Below, in pieces: positions 21,289 to 32,824 of a DNA stretch of 64,000 nt (positions are counted from its first letter, which is position 1; every line of letters begins with the position of its first letter). Position numbers and translations under genes: made by a program. The notes beneath the pieces were generated by a model. It was not told the origin of the DNA and made no database searches. It was given only the letters and a program-made list of their open reading frames with translations. Origin of the DNA: Tremella fuciformis (taxonomy: Eukaryota > Basidiomycota > Tremellomycetes > Tremellales > Tremellaceae); the NCBI GenBank assembly GCA_032768795.1, contig CP136495.1:1986501-2050500 (forward strand), written 5' to 3'.

Positions 21289-21638
21289 ACAAACGGTCAT
21301 GACCATCAGCCCACCCAGACTTTTCTCCTTCAGCCTGCATATGTGTTTAGCACCAAAGGCTGTCAAACAAGAATGCATATAAGAATGAATAAAGCCCCCA
21401 AATTCGCCTGTGGTTATCTTCTTACCCCCTGCTCATCACTTGGAGCTCATGCATAGTATGTAGGATATGCACACATGAAAACTTGATACCAGTGTCACAC
21501 CATTTTCCTGTTTGTGCCCGTCAATCTTCCTCTCTGTGACCAAGTTAATTGATAAAAGGGGTTTCCTGGTATCTGCCATACCAGGTCTTTCACCTTTCCA
21601 GACTACATTCAACTCCTAGTAAATCTGTTGTGACCCAT

Positions 21639-22904
21639 TGTCACGGGGCCAGGCCGGTCGTCAACTGATAGGCCCTCTCACACGTGCTCTCTGTCGATCT
21701 GTCTCTGTCCTCCATGAGAAGGTGTGTCCTACAGCCTCTTGTGCATCGACCACATGGTTGCGCCGTTGCTTTGTATCCATGGGACTCAATACTACGGTGC
21801 TAAGGACGGTCTACGGGTGAGGACTTGTATATATATCACCCGTGCCCTCCTCTGCACTGCCTTGGGCTTTCTCCTTGAAACACCATCGACGAGTGTCACG
21901 GTGTCACGGGGGGGTTCCACACCTGAAGAGCGGTGTGGCGAGAATGTACGCGAAGGTACAACGAGGTTGCCTGGGGGCTTAGTCTCTGGCTCGCAAAGCC
22001 TAGAAGTCTGCCTTAGGACGAGAGTGTTGGGCGAAACCAACTGTGTGACTTAACTGTAGAGGAAAGTACAGTAGAGATCCATCGCTAGAGAAGAAGGGGG
22101 TCAGAGGCAAAACCTCTGGGTTTATATCCCCTTCACATGACTACAGGAGGGACTAAATAAAGAGTATTGCTTATCAAGCGAGTGGAGGTACAAGAGCGTG
22201 TATCCAGTATATACTTGGTTTGGTACCTTCGTATATCTGAGTACCTTTGTATATCTGAGGTGGCTTGAAGCCTAACTCTGATGTACCTAGATCACGGGAA
22301 CACGAGAACACGAGAATACGAGAACACGAGAAACTAGAATAAGTGAAGTGTGCGCTACCAAACCTAAGTGGTTAACCTGTGTGAGAGGTCTGAGAAGAAT
22401 TGTCGATCATGTCGACTGCCAGTTGGCACATTGTCGACTCTGTCGATTGAGTGAGAACACTTTGTCGACTCTGTCGATTGAGTGGGGAAGCTTTGTCGAT
22501 CATGTCGATTCATTGTCGATTGTGTCGGTTGGCCAGAGAATATTTGTCGATCTTGTCGATCGACCAGAAATCCAAGTTACAGATGGGAGCGCACAGGAGC
22601 ACACAGAGGAGCGCACAGGACCGCACAGTGGACCGCACATGACCGCACATGGGGCGCACAGGACCGCACTTGGAGCGCACAAGAGCGCGCACGGAGCGCA
22701 CGGAGCGCACAGGCTGTTTTGACTGGTTGCTGGCTTGGCTGGTCATGACAACGAGGCTCAAGCTCTAGAGTTGTTGAGGCTACTCAAGGCTTGTCAACAC
22801 TACTTGAGGCTTGACAATAGGCTCACGTGTTTGACAGGCATGCTGGGCTGGGACAAAGGTTGTAGGCATGTGTTGGTGATCATGGAGGCGTGGCCGACGT
22901 GACA
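21639..22904 (+). repeat. Solo LTR (404 bp without insert), interrupted by a nested LTR
   Basis: Starts TGTCACGGGGCC and ends GACGTGACA. It is flanked by the 5-bp target duplication CCCAT (21634-21638 and 22905-22909). Removing the nested insert (21894-22750) and one copy of its ACGAG duplication leaves 404 bp. A second copy of the same length lies inverted at 62840-63243. No internal retrotransposon genes flank it, so it is a solo LTR. Orientation is arbitrary. Confidence 0.88.
21894..22750. repeat. Nested solo LTR-like insert of 857 bp
   Basis: Begins TGTCACGGTGTCACGG and ends GGTCATGACA. It is flanked by perfect ACGAG duplications (21889-21893 and 22751-22755) and sits inside the 404-bp LTR. 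Internal structure: a series of CACGAGAA(C/T) units near 22293-22330, many GTCGA(T/C) units at about 22400-22560, and many GCGCAC(A) units at about 22587-22712. No coding potential is recognised. It is either a long solo LTR or a short non-coding element. Confidence 0.8.
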
Positions 22905-22909
22905 CCCAT

Positions 22910-24080
22910 CCCCAACAAGGCTGACTTGGAGACAAGTGGACTAAGACAGTTTACCGCTAGCTCGGTTCACAACTGGCAAGGGCAAACTGTAGTGTGGCAC
23001 AGATGGTCAATTGCTAGATGGATGTGTGTATTGCAAGAGACAGACTTTGGCTGAGGAATCTACGGAGTACGTACAGTGTACGTACGATATTGTGGCGCGG
23101 CTGAGAAGTACAAAAGGAGAATCTACTACAAGAGGAAACTATTCTACGGGAGACACGGAGAGGAAACGGGCGTGGCTTAAGGGTCTGCTACGGATTGTCC
23201 AGACATCAGCCGTATTAGTGTGAGTGGAGCACGATTGTCGAATGGTGCAGGATCAGGTATGAGAGCTGAGGATCCGAGGTCGGATGGTGTGTCGGGTAAG
23301 GTCGTATTGTATTGTAGATGGGTCCGAGGTGAGCCAGGCTGTGATTTGGGCATCAGGCCTGAGGATGGTGGATCGGATACGGCGTCGGGTGTACTCGTGG
23401 GTATGTCGGTTGATGTTGGATTGAATGTCGGCTGAGAGGCAAAGGCAGAGGCCGTAGGGCTTTCTCCTAGTCATGTAGGGGACAGGCAGAGCGTCGAAGG
23501 GGCGGTCCACTACATCCACTAGAGCTGGATAGGGCAAAGATGCGGTTCATGACAAATCTTCACTGATTCATGGTGCACGGGATGATAGAGGCACATTTTG
23601 AACTGGATTGGACAGGAGTCAACAAGGCATGTGAGTTACTGGACTCCGCGACTGCTTCCTGATAATCCCATCATTCCCCAATTTTTTGGATCTTGTATGT
23701 TGCCAACATTGAAAACTCGATCAGTCCATCTTGTCAGCGCTTGAATTTGGAAGATTAGCGGTCGATTGATCCTTTTGTGACAGCGTTAGTGATGATTGCC
23801 TGCTCTCTGCCTGGAGCGTTGTCCTGCACACGGCACCAGCTCTGCAACCTTCGGCAGGGGCTAGGGATGGAGGGGCACACAATTTTGGACAGTCGAGGAG
23901 AGAGGAAAGCTTAGCAGCGAGGATGCATGTGTCAAAATGTACTCGACCAATTGTGTAAGGATGGGGCATTGATTGGACAGCGACACGGAGGTGATGCAAC
24001 ACTCTCTTTTGTGCTGACATGCCCAAAGGATCGCCAAGCCAGTGGTCTCTTGCGGCGGTGTTCAGTCTCAAGCATCAACC
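22910..24080. other. Unassigned sequence between the LTR nest and the next host gene
   Basis: No gene or repeat was recognised. Composition changes from mixed or AT-richer to host-like near 24000. Part of it may belong to the DNA inserted at about 20480, but I found no right border or target duplication. Confidence 0.3.
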
Positions 24081-26741
24081 ATGTCATTCCCTTACCTCGA
24101 TCCCTTCTTCGAGCTGCCGGCAGAGGCATTTGCGTATGAAGAAGTGGACGCCTATGTCGAGTGGGAATGGGCGACAGAGGAAGAAGAGTGGGCTGAATGG
24201 GCGGACCAACGGCAAGACCAAAAGGAGACAGCGACGACAAGCAATCAAGACCGACCTGATTTTCCCTACCCGACCGTGACAGACCTCAAAGCGAGCCTGT
24301 GTAGTCTGTACCCCGAGGAGTGTTTGCTCACTCGCAATCTGACGACTCTCAACGGTTCGGACGCCCTCAATTTGACGAATATCACGAACATCTTCCCCTT
24401 TCAAAATCAGACGGCCTATCCGATAGACAATGGCATGGTCGGCTCAAAGTGGCCTCTCGTGAAAGCAGCCGACCAGGGCGGGGTCACACTGAGTCTTCTT
24501 TCACTCTTGATGGCGGTGGCAGGCTTGCATGGCGTTGCTAGCTCAGCTGAAGAAACGAAAGAGGAAAAGAAGAGTGAGCGCTGATGCCTCATATTGATGT
24601 GTCACTGAAGACGAGGCCGGCGAAAGAAGGAGAAAATTGAGAAAGCGGCCAGCACTGAAGAGCACAACAAGAAACCCCCCGCGGACGCACGCAGCAAACA
24701 TGAGAAAGGCGAAAGCTCTAGCAGGACAAAGATAGCCGAAGACGCCAGCAGACCGACTGATCCCAAGCCCAATAAAGAGGACAATGGATCGCCTGCGGTC
24801 AAGCCGACGCGCAGTACACCTCCGACCCAGGAGCGCGAGGAGCCGAAGCCCAAGCCACGATCTACGGGCAAGCCTTCTGCAAAGAACGCAGAAAAGTCCA
24901 CTCGCAAGCCTGAGAACCCCCAGAAACACATACCGAAAGAAGCGCCAAAGCCCGATAAGGAATCAAACCCCTCTGTCGAGCCCAATGCGAAGTCGACGCC
25001 TAAGCCTACTTCGCAGAACCCTTCGAGCACAAAGCGGCCAGAGCGGCCGAAAACTACAGATAAGTCAAATGCGCCGCCCCCACAGACGCGAGACACTGCA
25101 AAGCCACCCAAAGCGGAGAGGAATGACCGTCCTCAACCGTTCGCTGGGCCCGCGTCTGGCCCAAAGTCAGGAAGCGAGAATGCGGCCAGGCCGGGGACTA
25201 AGGAACCGCCTCCATCTGACACGACTGCCAAGTCAGGTCACAAGACCTCGACGAAGCCAGTGATACCACCCGGAGAAGACATAAGGTCCAGCGGGAACGC
25301 GACCAGACCCCAGCCAGCATCTGATACCCCTCATAGGCCGCAAGCGAGCCACAAGGCCCGACAGAAACCACCGAACGACAATTCGTCTGCCACGCCTGAG
25401 CAAGCGTCCAATCCTGGTAAATCGCAAAGAGATAGGCATCCGTCCCAACAAGGTGAAAAACCCGGTCAAAAGGGGCCTGAGGAGCCCGAAATCCAAGCAG
25501 GCAAGAAATCCTCAGAGGCTGGGACGAAGGAGGAAGGGGGTAAACCCACAAAAGCCCAAGAGACCGTTCGGAAAAACTCTCAATCCCGTCCAGATCAGCT
25601 GAATGACTCGTCTCTCGCGGAGGGATCGGAGCTCAGAGGGGGCCAGGCGCCTACCCGGAGCCGAGAGAAAGAATCTAGAAAGCCGGAGACCAGCAAGAGC
25701 AATACGGCAGAGAATCGCTCAGCACCACCCCATGAAGCGCCACATGAGCACACGGCGACCAAACGTCCGGCCCAGACAGGTGAGAAGGATGCCAAGGATT
25801 CCTCGAGAGAAGCCCCACCACCTCGACAAACAAATGTCCAAAATGGCGAACAAGACGCGCCAGAACAAAGCGCCACTTCTGTTCCGCCACAGTCCCAAAC
25901 CAAGCTGCCCCAAGGCGGCACGCCAACTGAGGATGAGAAGCTAAATCCAGCGCGAAAGCCAAGAACCAGGAGACTGAGCTTCGCATCCACACCGGATGAG
26001 GCGGCAGCACGTACAGAGGCATCAGAGGTAGACAAATCGTGGTCCGGGTCGCTAGATCTGGTGTCTTTGTTGCCCTATGCGCTCGGCATACTTCTCCTCC
26101 TCCCATTGATTGTCATCCTGTCGTCCTCTTCCTCGAAACGATCAGGACCAGCTAGCCGGCATCGGTCTTCCCGCAGTCCCAGACGCTCCTCTCGGAGCAG
26201 TCCCGGAGCCAAAAGCTGGTTCGCGAGAGTAGCTCCACCGAGGCAGTCCCCTAGAACCACGGCTACCGTTGCCGCGCGCACGGGAAAACAATTGGCAACG
26301 GGAGCAGGCTCGTCCGGAGTTGCTGCAAATAGACGAGGAGGTACTTCGAGCAAATCAAGCTGGCGGGAAGAAGGCTTCGTAAGCCTTCCAAAGATTGGCC
26401 TCCCATCGTTCAGCATGCCCTCCTTCAATGGCTGGTCGGTGGTGATCCTTGCGCTGCTGGTTGTGGTTTCCCCACTCGTGATCGACCACATCCGAGGCTG
26501 GCCAGTGCGCAATCCCACCTCCAGCCCAGCTTACCACACTCCCGAGTCCCATACAATAGGGCTCGTCCTATTCGCCATTGTTTCTTTGCTTATTGCTGGC
26601 CCTGGGGACGATGAAGCACCGGGCGAGGCCGAAGACTCCGGGCTCGCCAGCGGTGGGCTAAGCGACATGGTGCGCCTGGTTGTTCAATACGTCCCTCTGA
26701 TTCTGCTGGCCGGAGGGGTCTATCATTTCGGCATGCGGTAG
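24081..26741 (+). CDS. Orphan multi-pass membrane protein with a long Lys/Pro/Ser-rich disordered region
   Basis: Two exons (24081-24573 and 24616-26741, intron 42 nt, acceptor GACGAG) give 872 residues. I do not recognise a family. The N-terminus is strongly acidic and Trp-rich (VEWEWATEEEEWAEWAD). It is followed by several possible N-glycosylation sites (NLT, NGS, NQT) and a hydrophobic stretch (TLSLLSLLMAVAGLHG). Residues of about 165-590 are low-complexity, charged and Pro-rich. The C-terminal third has four likely membrane helices (LLPYALGILLLLPLIVIL, VVILALLVVVSPLVI, GLVLFAIVSLLIAG, YVPLILLAGGVYHFG) with an SRSPRRSSRSS basic loop. ATG context AACCATGTC supports this start. Confidence 0.7.
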
Positions 26742-26797
26742 AGCTGAAGATGTAACCAATCATACATGACGGGCATCCCGGCCATCCGGAAAAAATG

Positions 26798-26850
26798 ACA
26801 CCATCACCATCACCATCACCATCACCACCACCATCACATCACCATCAGAT
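26798..26850 (+). repeat. (CACCAT)n microsatellite
   Basis: About 50 bp of CACCAT/CACCATCAC repeats lie between the orphan membrane protein gene and the DMT transporter gene. It is probably non-coding. Confidence 0.8.
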
Positions 26851-26969
26851 AATCTCGTCAATTAGGTGCCCATGTATTCATCCATCAGAGCCAGGCGAGA
26901 TGCCTTGCAATGAGCAGGCTTCATCTTTCATCTCAATTTCGCCTGCTGACATAATCTTGCCTTGCAGCT

Positions 26970-28338
26970 ATGGCCAAGTTGCTCGAGCACCGCCACGCCG
27001 GTGCTGTACTCGCACTTCTCGGCGACGGGAGCTTTGTCGCGCTCGACGCCCTCACCCAAGTCATGGAGCTGGACTACGGCGTACCGGTCGGCGAGATCCT
27101 GTTTGCGCGCATGGTCGGTCTCTTGCGAAGTTCCTCTGCGGTGAGGCAAGGCTCACTGGTGTTACAGAGCATCACAACCGTCTTCTGTATCGTCATTCTA
27201 TTGCAACAAGGCCGCAGCGACGAGCTGCGCCAGGTGTTCAATCTCTCCACCAGCAGCCTATGGTGGGCCCGGGGCGTGGTATGCTCCATCCAGATGACAT
27301 GCTTCTTCTCGTCGCTGCGCTTCCTCCCGCTGAGCGAGACGAATTCGATCTTCCACCTCCGCCCAGTGGGCGTGGCGGTCCTGTGCACCGTGTGGCTCGG
27401 CGAGCCGTACCACATCTCCCAGGTTATCGCATGCAGTGAGCGCCCTCCCTGCCCGTACTGAATTTGTCATTCTGATGGCGCTAGTCGTGTCCTTTGGCGG
27501 GGTGCTACTTGTGGTGCAGCCAGACTTCATATTCCACCACGGCGAGGGCGCAGACCGTGCGTCGGCCGACATCACCATAGGCGTGGTGCTCGCGTTGACC
27601 AGCATGTTCTTCGCCGCATTCGACTGTAAGTCCCTTGGTCTCACGGGACCAAGTTACATGTGGCTGAATGTTACAGTCGCGCTGGTGCGGAAGATCGGCA
27701 ACGCCGCATCGTCCGTCGTTCTCTGTCTCATCTACTCGGTCTGTACCGCGGCCGTGGGGATCTTGTATGTCCTCCGTTGTTTCGACTGTCGGCAAAGGCT
27801 GACTACAGCCTTGCGTTCTTCCCGTGGGACCGCTTCATCTGGCTCTCTGGCCGACTGTGGTTCTTCGTCCTGACAGTCACTGTGGTCGGGCTCCTGGCGC
27901 AGAACGCACAGGTCATGGCTCTCCAGCGCGAGACCGGCACCTTCGTCGCTCTCTTGGCCTACTTTGGCGTCAGTGATGCGAAGAGAAAGAGAAGATAAGC
28001 CGGTCAGCTGATGGGCAGATCGTCCATGCGGTCAACCTCCAGTGGCTGATATACGGCACTACACCCAACTTGCTCGGTATCGCGGGTATGGCCATGGTCG
28101 TCATTGCTGGCTGCTGCACCATTGTCCGTCTCCCAAGCAGTCGTAGCAATGTTCTGACCGTCAGCTGTTCAAGCCACAACCGAAAGACAGCGAGACCGCA
28201 TCGACCGAAGTTCACGAGCAAGCTGAATCCGAAATTCGCATGGGTCTGCTGAGCGACACACACGAATCGTCGGGTCTGGAAGCAGCTCCCGCTCACGGTG
28301 AACAAGAGGACAAGCCGACCACTCATGCCTATGCATAA
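26970..28338 (+). CDS. Drug/metabolite transporter superfamily (EamA-type) membrane protein
   Basis: Seven exons (26970-27113, 27168-27435, 27485-27625, 27677-27764, 27809-27968, 28019-28123, 28165-28338) give 359 residues. Joined, it reads as a ten-helix DMT protein: GEILFARM-SITTVFCIVILL, the conserved ARG-like WWARGVV, LRFLPLSETNSIFHL, VLCTVWLGEPYHISQVIAC, VSFGGVLLVVQPDFIF, then a second repeat half ending in a hydrophilic acidic tail. This resembles fungal SLC35G1-like and other EamA permeases; the substrate is unknown. Just before ATG 26970 there is a perfect acceptor-like CTGAC...TTGCAG, so a 5' leader intron or an extra first exon is possible. It converges on the LRR gene with 66 bp between stops. 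Confidence 0.8.
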
Positions 28339-28404
28339 ACAACAATGTCGTCGATTGGTCTTATATGTGTCGTATGTAGCGTGTCAAAATCGTCATGGTG
28401 AATG

Positions 28405-31400
28405 TCAAGTGTCCCTGTCTTCCATGGCCAAGCGCAAGTCGGCTTCCAGCTCGGTCTCCGAAGGTTCGGGGATGACCCGACGTGTGGGACTGCGGGGAAC
28501 AGTCGTGTCGAGGAGCTGCAATCAGCCCTCAGCTCATGTGCGAGAGATACGGCACACACCTCTTGCTTGAGCTCCTCGCCAGTCGCGTCTTCCTCCCCGA
28601 AGTCGTTCTCCTCATCCGCCACTCCTAGCTTCATGCCTTTCCGGAATATCTCGCCTTCCTCCTCCACCCATGCCCTGCTGACTTTCTCCACGGGACTCGT
28701 CGGAGGGCCGGGGGATAAAGTCGGCACTTCGCCCACGCCGAGACCTCTCGACTTGGAGGCAGCAAAAGAAGCCTTGGTCGGAGTGGCCAGCGGCGACGTA
28801 CTGAGGTCTTTGCGGGGTGACGTGATACTGTCTGTTGAGATGTGCGATACATCAAGCTCTTCGGCGTCGGAATCATTGTCGCTGTCCCCAATACTGAAGT
28901 TGGGGGAAGAGATCTCGATCGACGGTATGCGCATATGCCGCCTCACGCCCAGCAGGCGAGAGGGAGGGGGAGGTTGAGGAGTCGGCTCTATGGGCACAAT
29001 CTGAGAGGGCAAAAGCAGCCGCGGCGGAGGAACAAACTTGATACCCTGAGTGATCTGGGTGTCCAGCGTATCGTTGAGCCCGATCAGAACCGGCAGCTGG
29101 GCCTCATCAACGGTCGTCTGGACCAACTCGACGACCCTCTCTTTGAGAGCCTTGGCGCGGTGGTACAGGAGGGGGAAGTCGGATTTCGGAAGCTGTCCGG
29201 GTTCCCAAGCATGGAACGAGCCGCTTTTCGAGGTGGCAATCTCGTGTATGCGACCAGCCTCATACCACTTCTCCAGGTCGCCGACGGTCTCTTCGGCGAC
29301 AGCGGCGACACGTTCCGGCTTCAGGGTGTACACGTATTCCCTGGCCTGTCCTTCCGGAGACTGAGCTTGGTCCAGTCGTTCGCGATCGGCTCTAGCCTGA
29401 TCCGCCTCCCTGACACCTTTGACCAGTGACGAACGCTTGATAGGAGCCCAAATGACCTCCTGGGCCCCAGGCTTCGCTTTGGTCGTTGTGGCCTCGGCCG
29501 CGAGCTCGGTGTTCCGTATACAACTCTGCAATATGCTTTGCGACAGCTCGGCCAGCTCCGGAGCGTTCGGCGGTATACTGAGGTCCAAGCAACGGATGAG
29601 AGTATTGGCTTTCAGGCCGACAGAGAGTGCGAGCACGCCGGCAGTATCGATTCCGGGGTTTGCGGTGAGGTCCAGGTGGAGCAAGGATTTGGATTCTGGC
29701 AGGAATTCCGCCAGAGCGATCGCTCCTTCCGTAGTGAGATGAGTGTCGGAGAGGAACAAACGCTTCAGAGTGGTGTTGACGGTGAACGTGGTGCGGAGGG
29801 CCGCGACCTGGGATGTCAATCCCTGCGCGAAGACATTGTCGATGACTTACGCCTTCAAGAGATGGGGAGCAACAAGGGTTCGAAGAAAGGTCAAGAGTCT
29901 CTAGTGAAGAGTTGTATTTCTGAGCATCAGCCGATGAGGCTTTAAAATAGAGCTAGGGGCTCACTAAAGCCTCGGCCAGTGATGCAAGTCCCGCAGGCTC
30001 TATCTTGTTGTCACTGAGATTCAGAACCTTCAGAGTGCGATTGCGCTTCAACACTTGTGCAATGTAGTTGACGCCGTTCTGCCGCATCAGCTTGGGTAGT
30101 GGCATGCGGATGACTGACTCACTTTGATGTCATTGCTTTTCAGATCGAGAGTGAGAAGACGGCCTATCCGTTCAACACCGTCCAGAGCCCTTACACTTCG
30201 TTGCAAAGCCATGCTGGCTCCTCCAAACTCGCTGACCCCGATTTCCCCTTTCACAGGAGTCGAGTCGAGGGCAGAGCGTGGTCCATTGTGAAGAGTAGGA
30301 TGCCCATTTCCAGCGGTAGACAGGGGGAACTTGGGAGGCGGTTGAGGAGGCGAAGTGTATCCGTCAGGAAGTGTGCGGGATGTGACGCCCCCACCCGGCG
30401 TAGTGGTGACCAAGGGTATTGCAGGAAGACCGTCATCTTTTGTAGGCGTTGCAGGGGGTCGGCGGGAACGTGGGACATACGCAGCGTAGCTGGTTGCCGG
30501 TGCGGACAAAGTGGATTCGAGGGCCATAGAAGACGGGCTGTGCATCGACGGTAGGGAGGCCAATGAGGGGGACAACGAGGACATGGTGAGAGCGGAGTCG
30601 GGATAATCGCGAATCATGAGCGCCAACGACACACCACCGAGAGGACCTATGCGATTGTTTCGCAGTGAGATATTCTTAACATCAGATGTCCGGATGCCCT
30701 GCGCTACCACGTCAGCTCGAGTGCAGGCGATTGGACAAGACGGACCAAGAGTCTCCAAAACACCGCCACGAAGTCCACAGCCGTCCATGCGAAGAGTCTG
30801 AATCGCTGCAGACTCCTTGCCATCACCGGTCTCCTTTAGTAAGGGCGCTGGGGGTATGAAGGACCCGTAGGCATCCCTATGCTCCTCAACGGCCTCGTCA
30901 ATTCCATTCGGAGGGTCCGATGTATGGCTAGGATCTGTGGACAACCCAAGACCGTTGTCGTCTCCCTTGGACACATCGCGCATGGACATAGTGTTGAGCG
31001 CCTGAACAAGATGTTCCACTCCTTTCCGATCCCAGCTCGTATCCGAGAGATTGAGAAAGCGCAAAGAGCGAGCCTGCTGATCAGCGTGCAGCTCCTGGTG
31101 TGCCGGAAACCCTCACCTTTCTCAAAAAGACCGCAAGCAGCTTCCACCCGCCGCTTCTGATCTTCTTGTTCCCCGCAAGACTCAAGGTCGGCAATGTCCC
31201 GCTGACCAGCAGGGCATGTAGAATGGGCTTAAGCGCATCCTCGCTTTCCAACATTCCGTTCTCTAATCTCAACTCTGCCAATCCCCACTCAACGCACAGG
31301 ACATCCGCCAGCGCTTCAGCCGCATGACGATTCAGAGGGACATCGGTCGTGTATGGGGGAGGGTTGACCGGCGGGAATGTGCCGTCTATTGGTCGCAATA

Positions 31401-32438
31401 TGATATGTATCGATCTCGCTCTGGGCGGTTGGGGGAGTGTCTGAAATGTCAGCTCGATACACCGCACTTCGCAATTGAGCCAACCTCGAGAGCTCGAATG
31501 ATTCCCACTCTTGATCTCTCTTCACGTCCTCTACAAGCATTCTCATAGAGAGCCACTAATCTGTCTGACGTCCAATATTGCGCGCCGACAGACGAGGATA
31601 CCAGACTCCGATGTGTCGTTTCGATCTACCGATCAGACTCGTTAATCAAGATGCAGGCATGACTGACCCGCTTTCTATCCTCTATCACCTTGATACTCCA
31701 CGGCTCGCCCTGAGAGCTGATCGGATACGTGATGCTGAGCGTCGGCAACACGAAGGTCGCTCTCTTGAGTGGCTGTTTCTGACGACTCTTTTCCGACACC
31801 GGCATGCCATCGGGCGTAGGGAGAGATATCGATCTCTGAGCCGGCGAAGCAGCCGGCGTGGAAGGTCCAGGAGAGCTGGCGCCTGCAACGAGTCGACTAA
31901 TCCCTAGTCCCAGCCTTCCGCCGATAGCATTCAGCGTTCCGCCTATCGACTGCGGCGTGACCGAGGGACCGGCGCTCGGACCGGCGGCGTGGGTGTCCCC
32001 GTTCAGAGGACGCGTCGAGCCTCCTGGGGACGGTTGCTCGTCCGTTGCAGGATCGAAAAGCGCCTTGGCGTTGCCCAATGCTGTCGCTGAAGATGCGACG
32101 ATATCCCGCAGTCGATTGCCCAACGTCGGTTTAGCCGGGGGAGGAGGGGGTTTGAGGATACCTTTGGTGGGCGGTTTTGGGCGACGTCGTGCGGGTGTCG
32201 GCGGACGGAAAGGGTCATTGGATGATGTCTTCGGTGGGGACTTGGGTACAGGTTGAGGAACTGCATCGACCGGCTTTGCTTCCTTGTCCACGGGTTGCTC
32301 GACTGAGGCGACGGGCTCGGTCGGCTTCGTGTCGGCGTCCGCTGTAGCGGACCAGTTCGCCAATTCTAAATCATTCTCGACTTTGTTATGGCCCTCTGCA
32401 GCCTGCTGTGATTGTGCAGGGGACGCCTCCTCTGCCAT
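28405..32438 (-). CDS. Leucine-rich-repeat protein, PPP1R37-like
   Basis: Nine exons (32438-31668, 31625-31485, 31440-31117, 31073-30746, 30703-30123, 30078-29965, 29919-29851, 29807-28560, 28515-28405) give 1228 residues. The first 250 residues are Pro/Ser-rich and disordered, ending in KRATFVLPTLSITYPISS, a block typical of this fungal family just before the repeats. Ribonuclease-inhibitor-type LRRs follow: AELRLENGML, LRFLNLSDTSW, VKNISLRNNRIGP, LLTLDLKSNDIK, LKVLNLSDNKIEP, LETLDLSSN, LKRLFLSDTHLT, LLHLDLTANPGI. A Ser/Thr/Pro-rich tail ends in MEDRDT. Human PPP1R37 is an LRR inhibitor of protein phosphatase 1; an equivalent role is inference. The gene is divergent from HSF1 across 386 bp. 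Confidence 0.75.
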
Positions 32439-32824
32439 GTCTATAGTCAGACGACATCAACATGGATGGCTGCAGAGAGATACGATGACGGCAAGGTGGT
32501 CGCGACCCCAGCTATATACGTCACAAAATAGGCATGTCAAATCTCCCAGGCCACAGGGAGATAGCCGAGATAGGCACGCTACGGCTTCAATGTCCGTCTT
32601 TTGAGCGATGACAACGACGACACTTCTCTTCGCCTCTATCTCACTCTTCTCTTTCACCTTCACATGACTCTGGGGGCAGCATTGCAATAGAATATACACA
32701 CGGATTGGTTCTGACATAATCTCTCGGCGTGTTCATTGCCTGCGCACTCTCGCCCTCGACATCTTCACGCTCTCTGCCCACTCCCAGACCCATTCTCTCC
32801 CAAGCCGACCTCCTTTCAACAGCC

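Noticed and set aside
22587..22712. GCGCAC-rich array considered as a CRISPR or satellite
   Set aside because: Units are short and without spacers, inside a eukaryotic LTR-like insert with target duplication.
28329..28338. Apparent 10-bp tail overlap of the DMT and LRR coding regions
   Set aside because: Splicing the consensus intron at 28559-28516 moves the LRR stop to 28405, leaving 66 bp between the genes.
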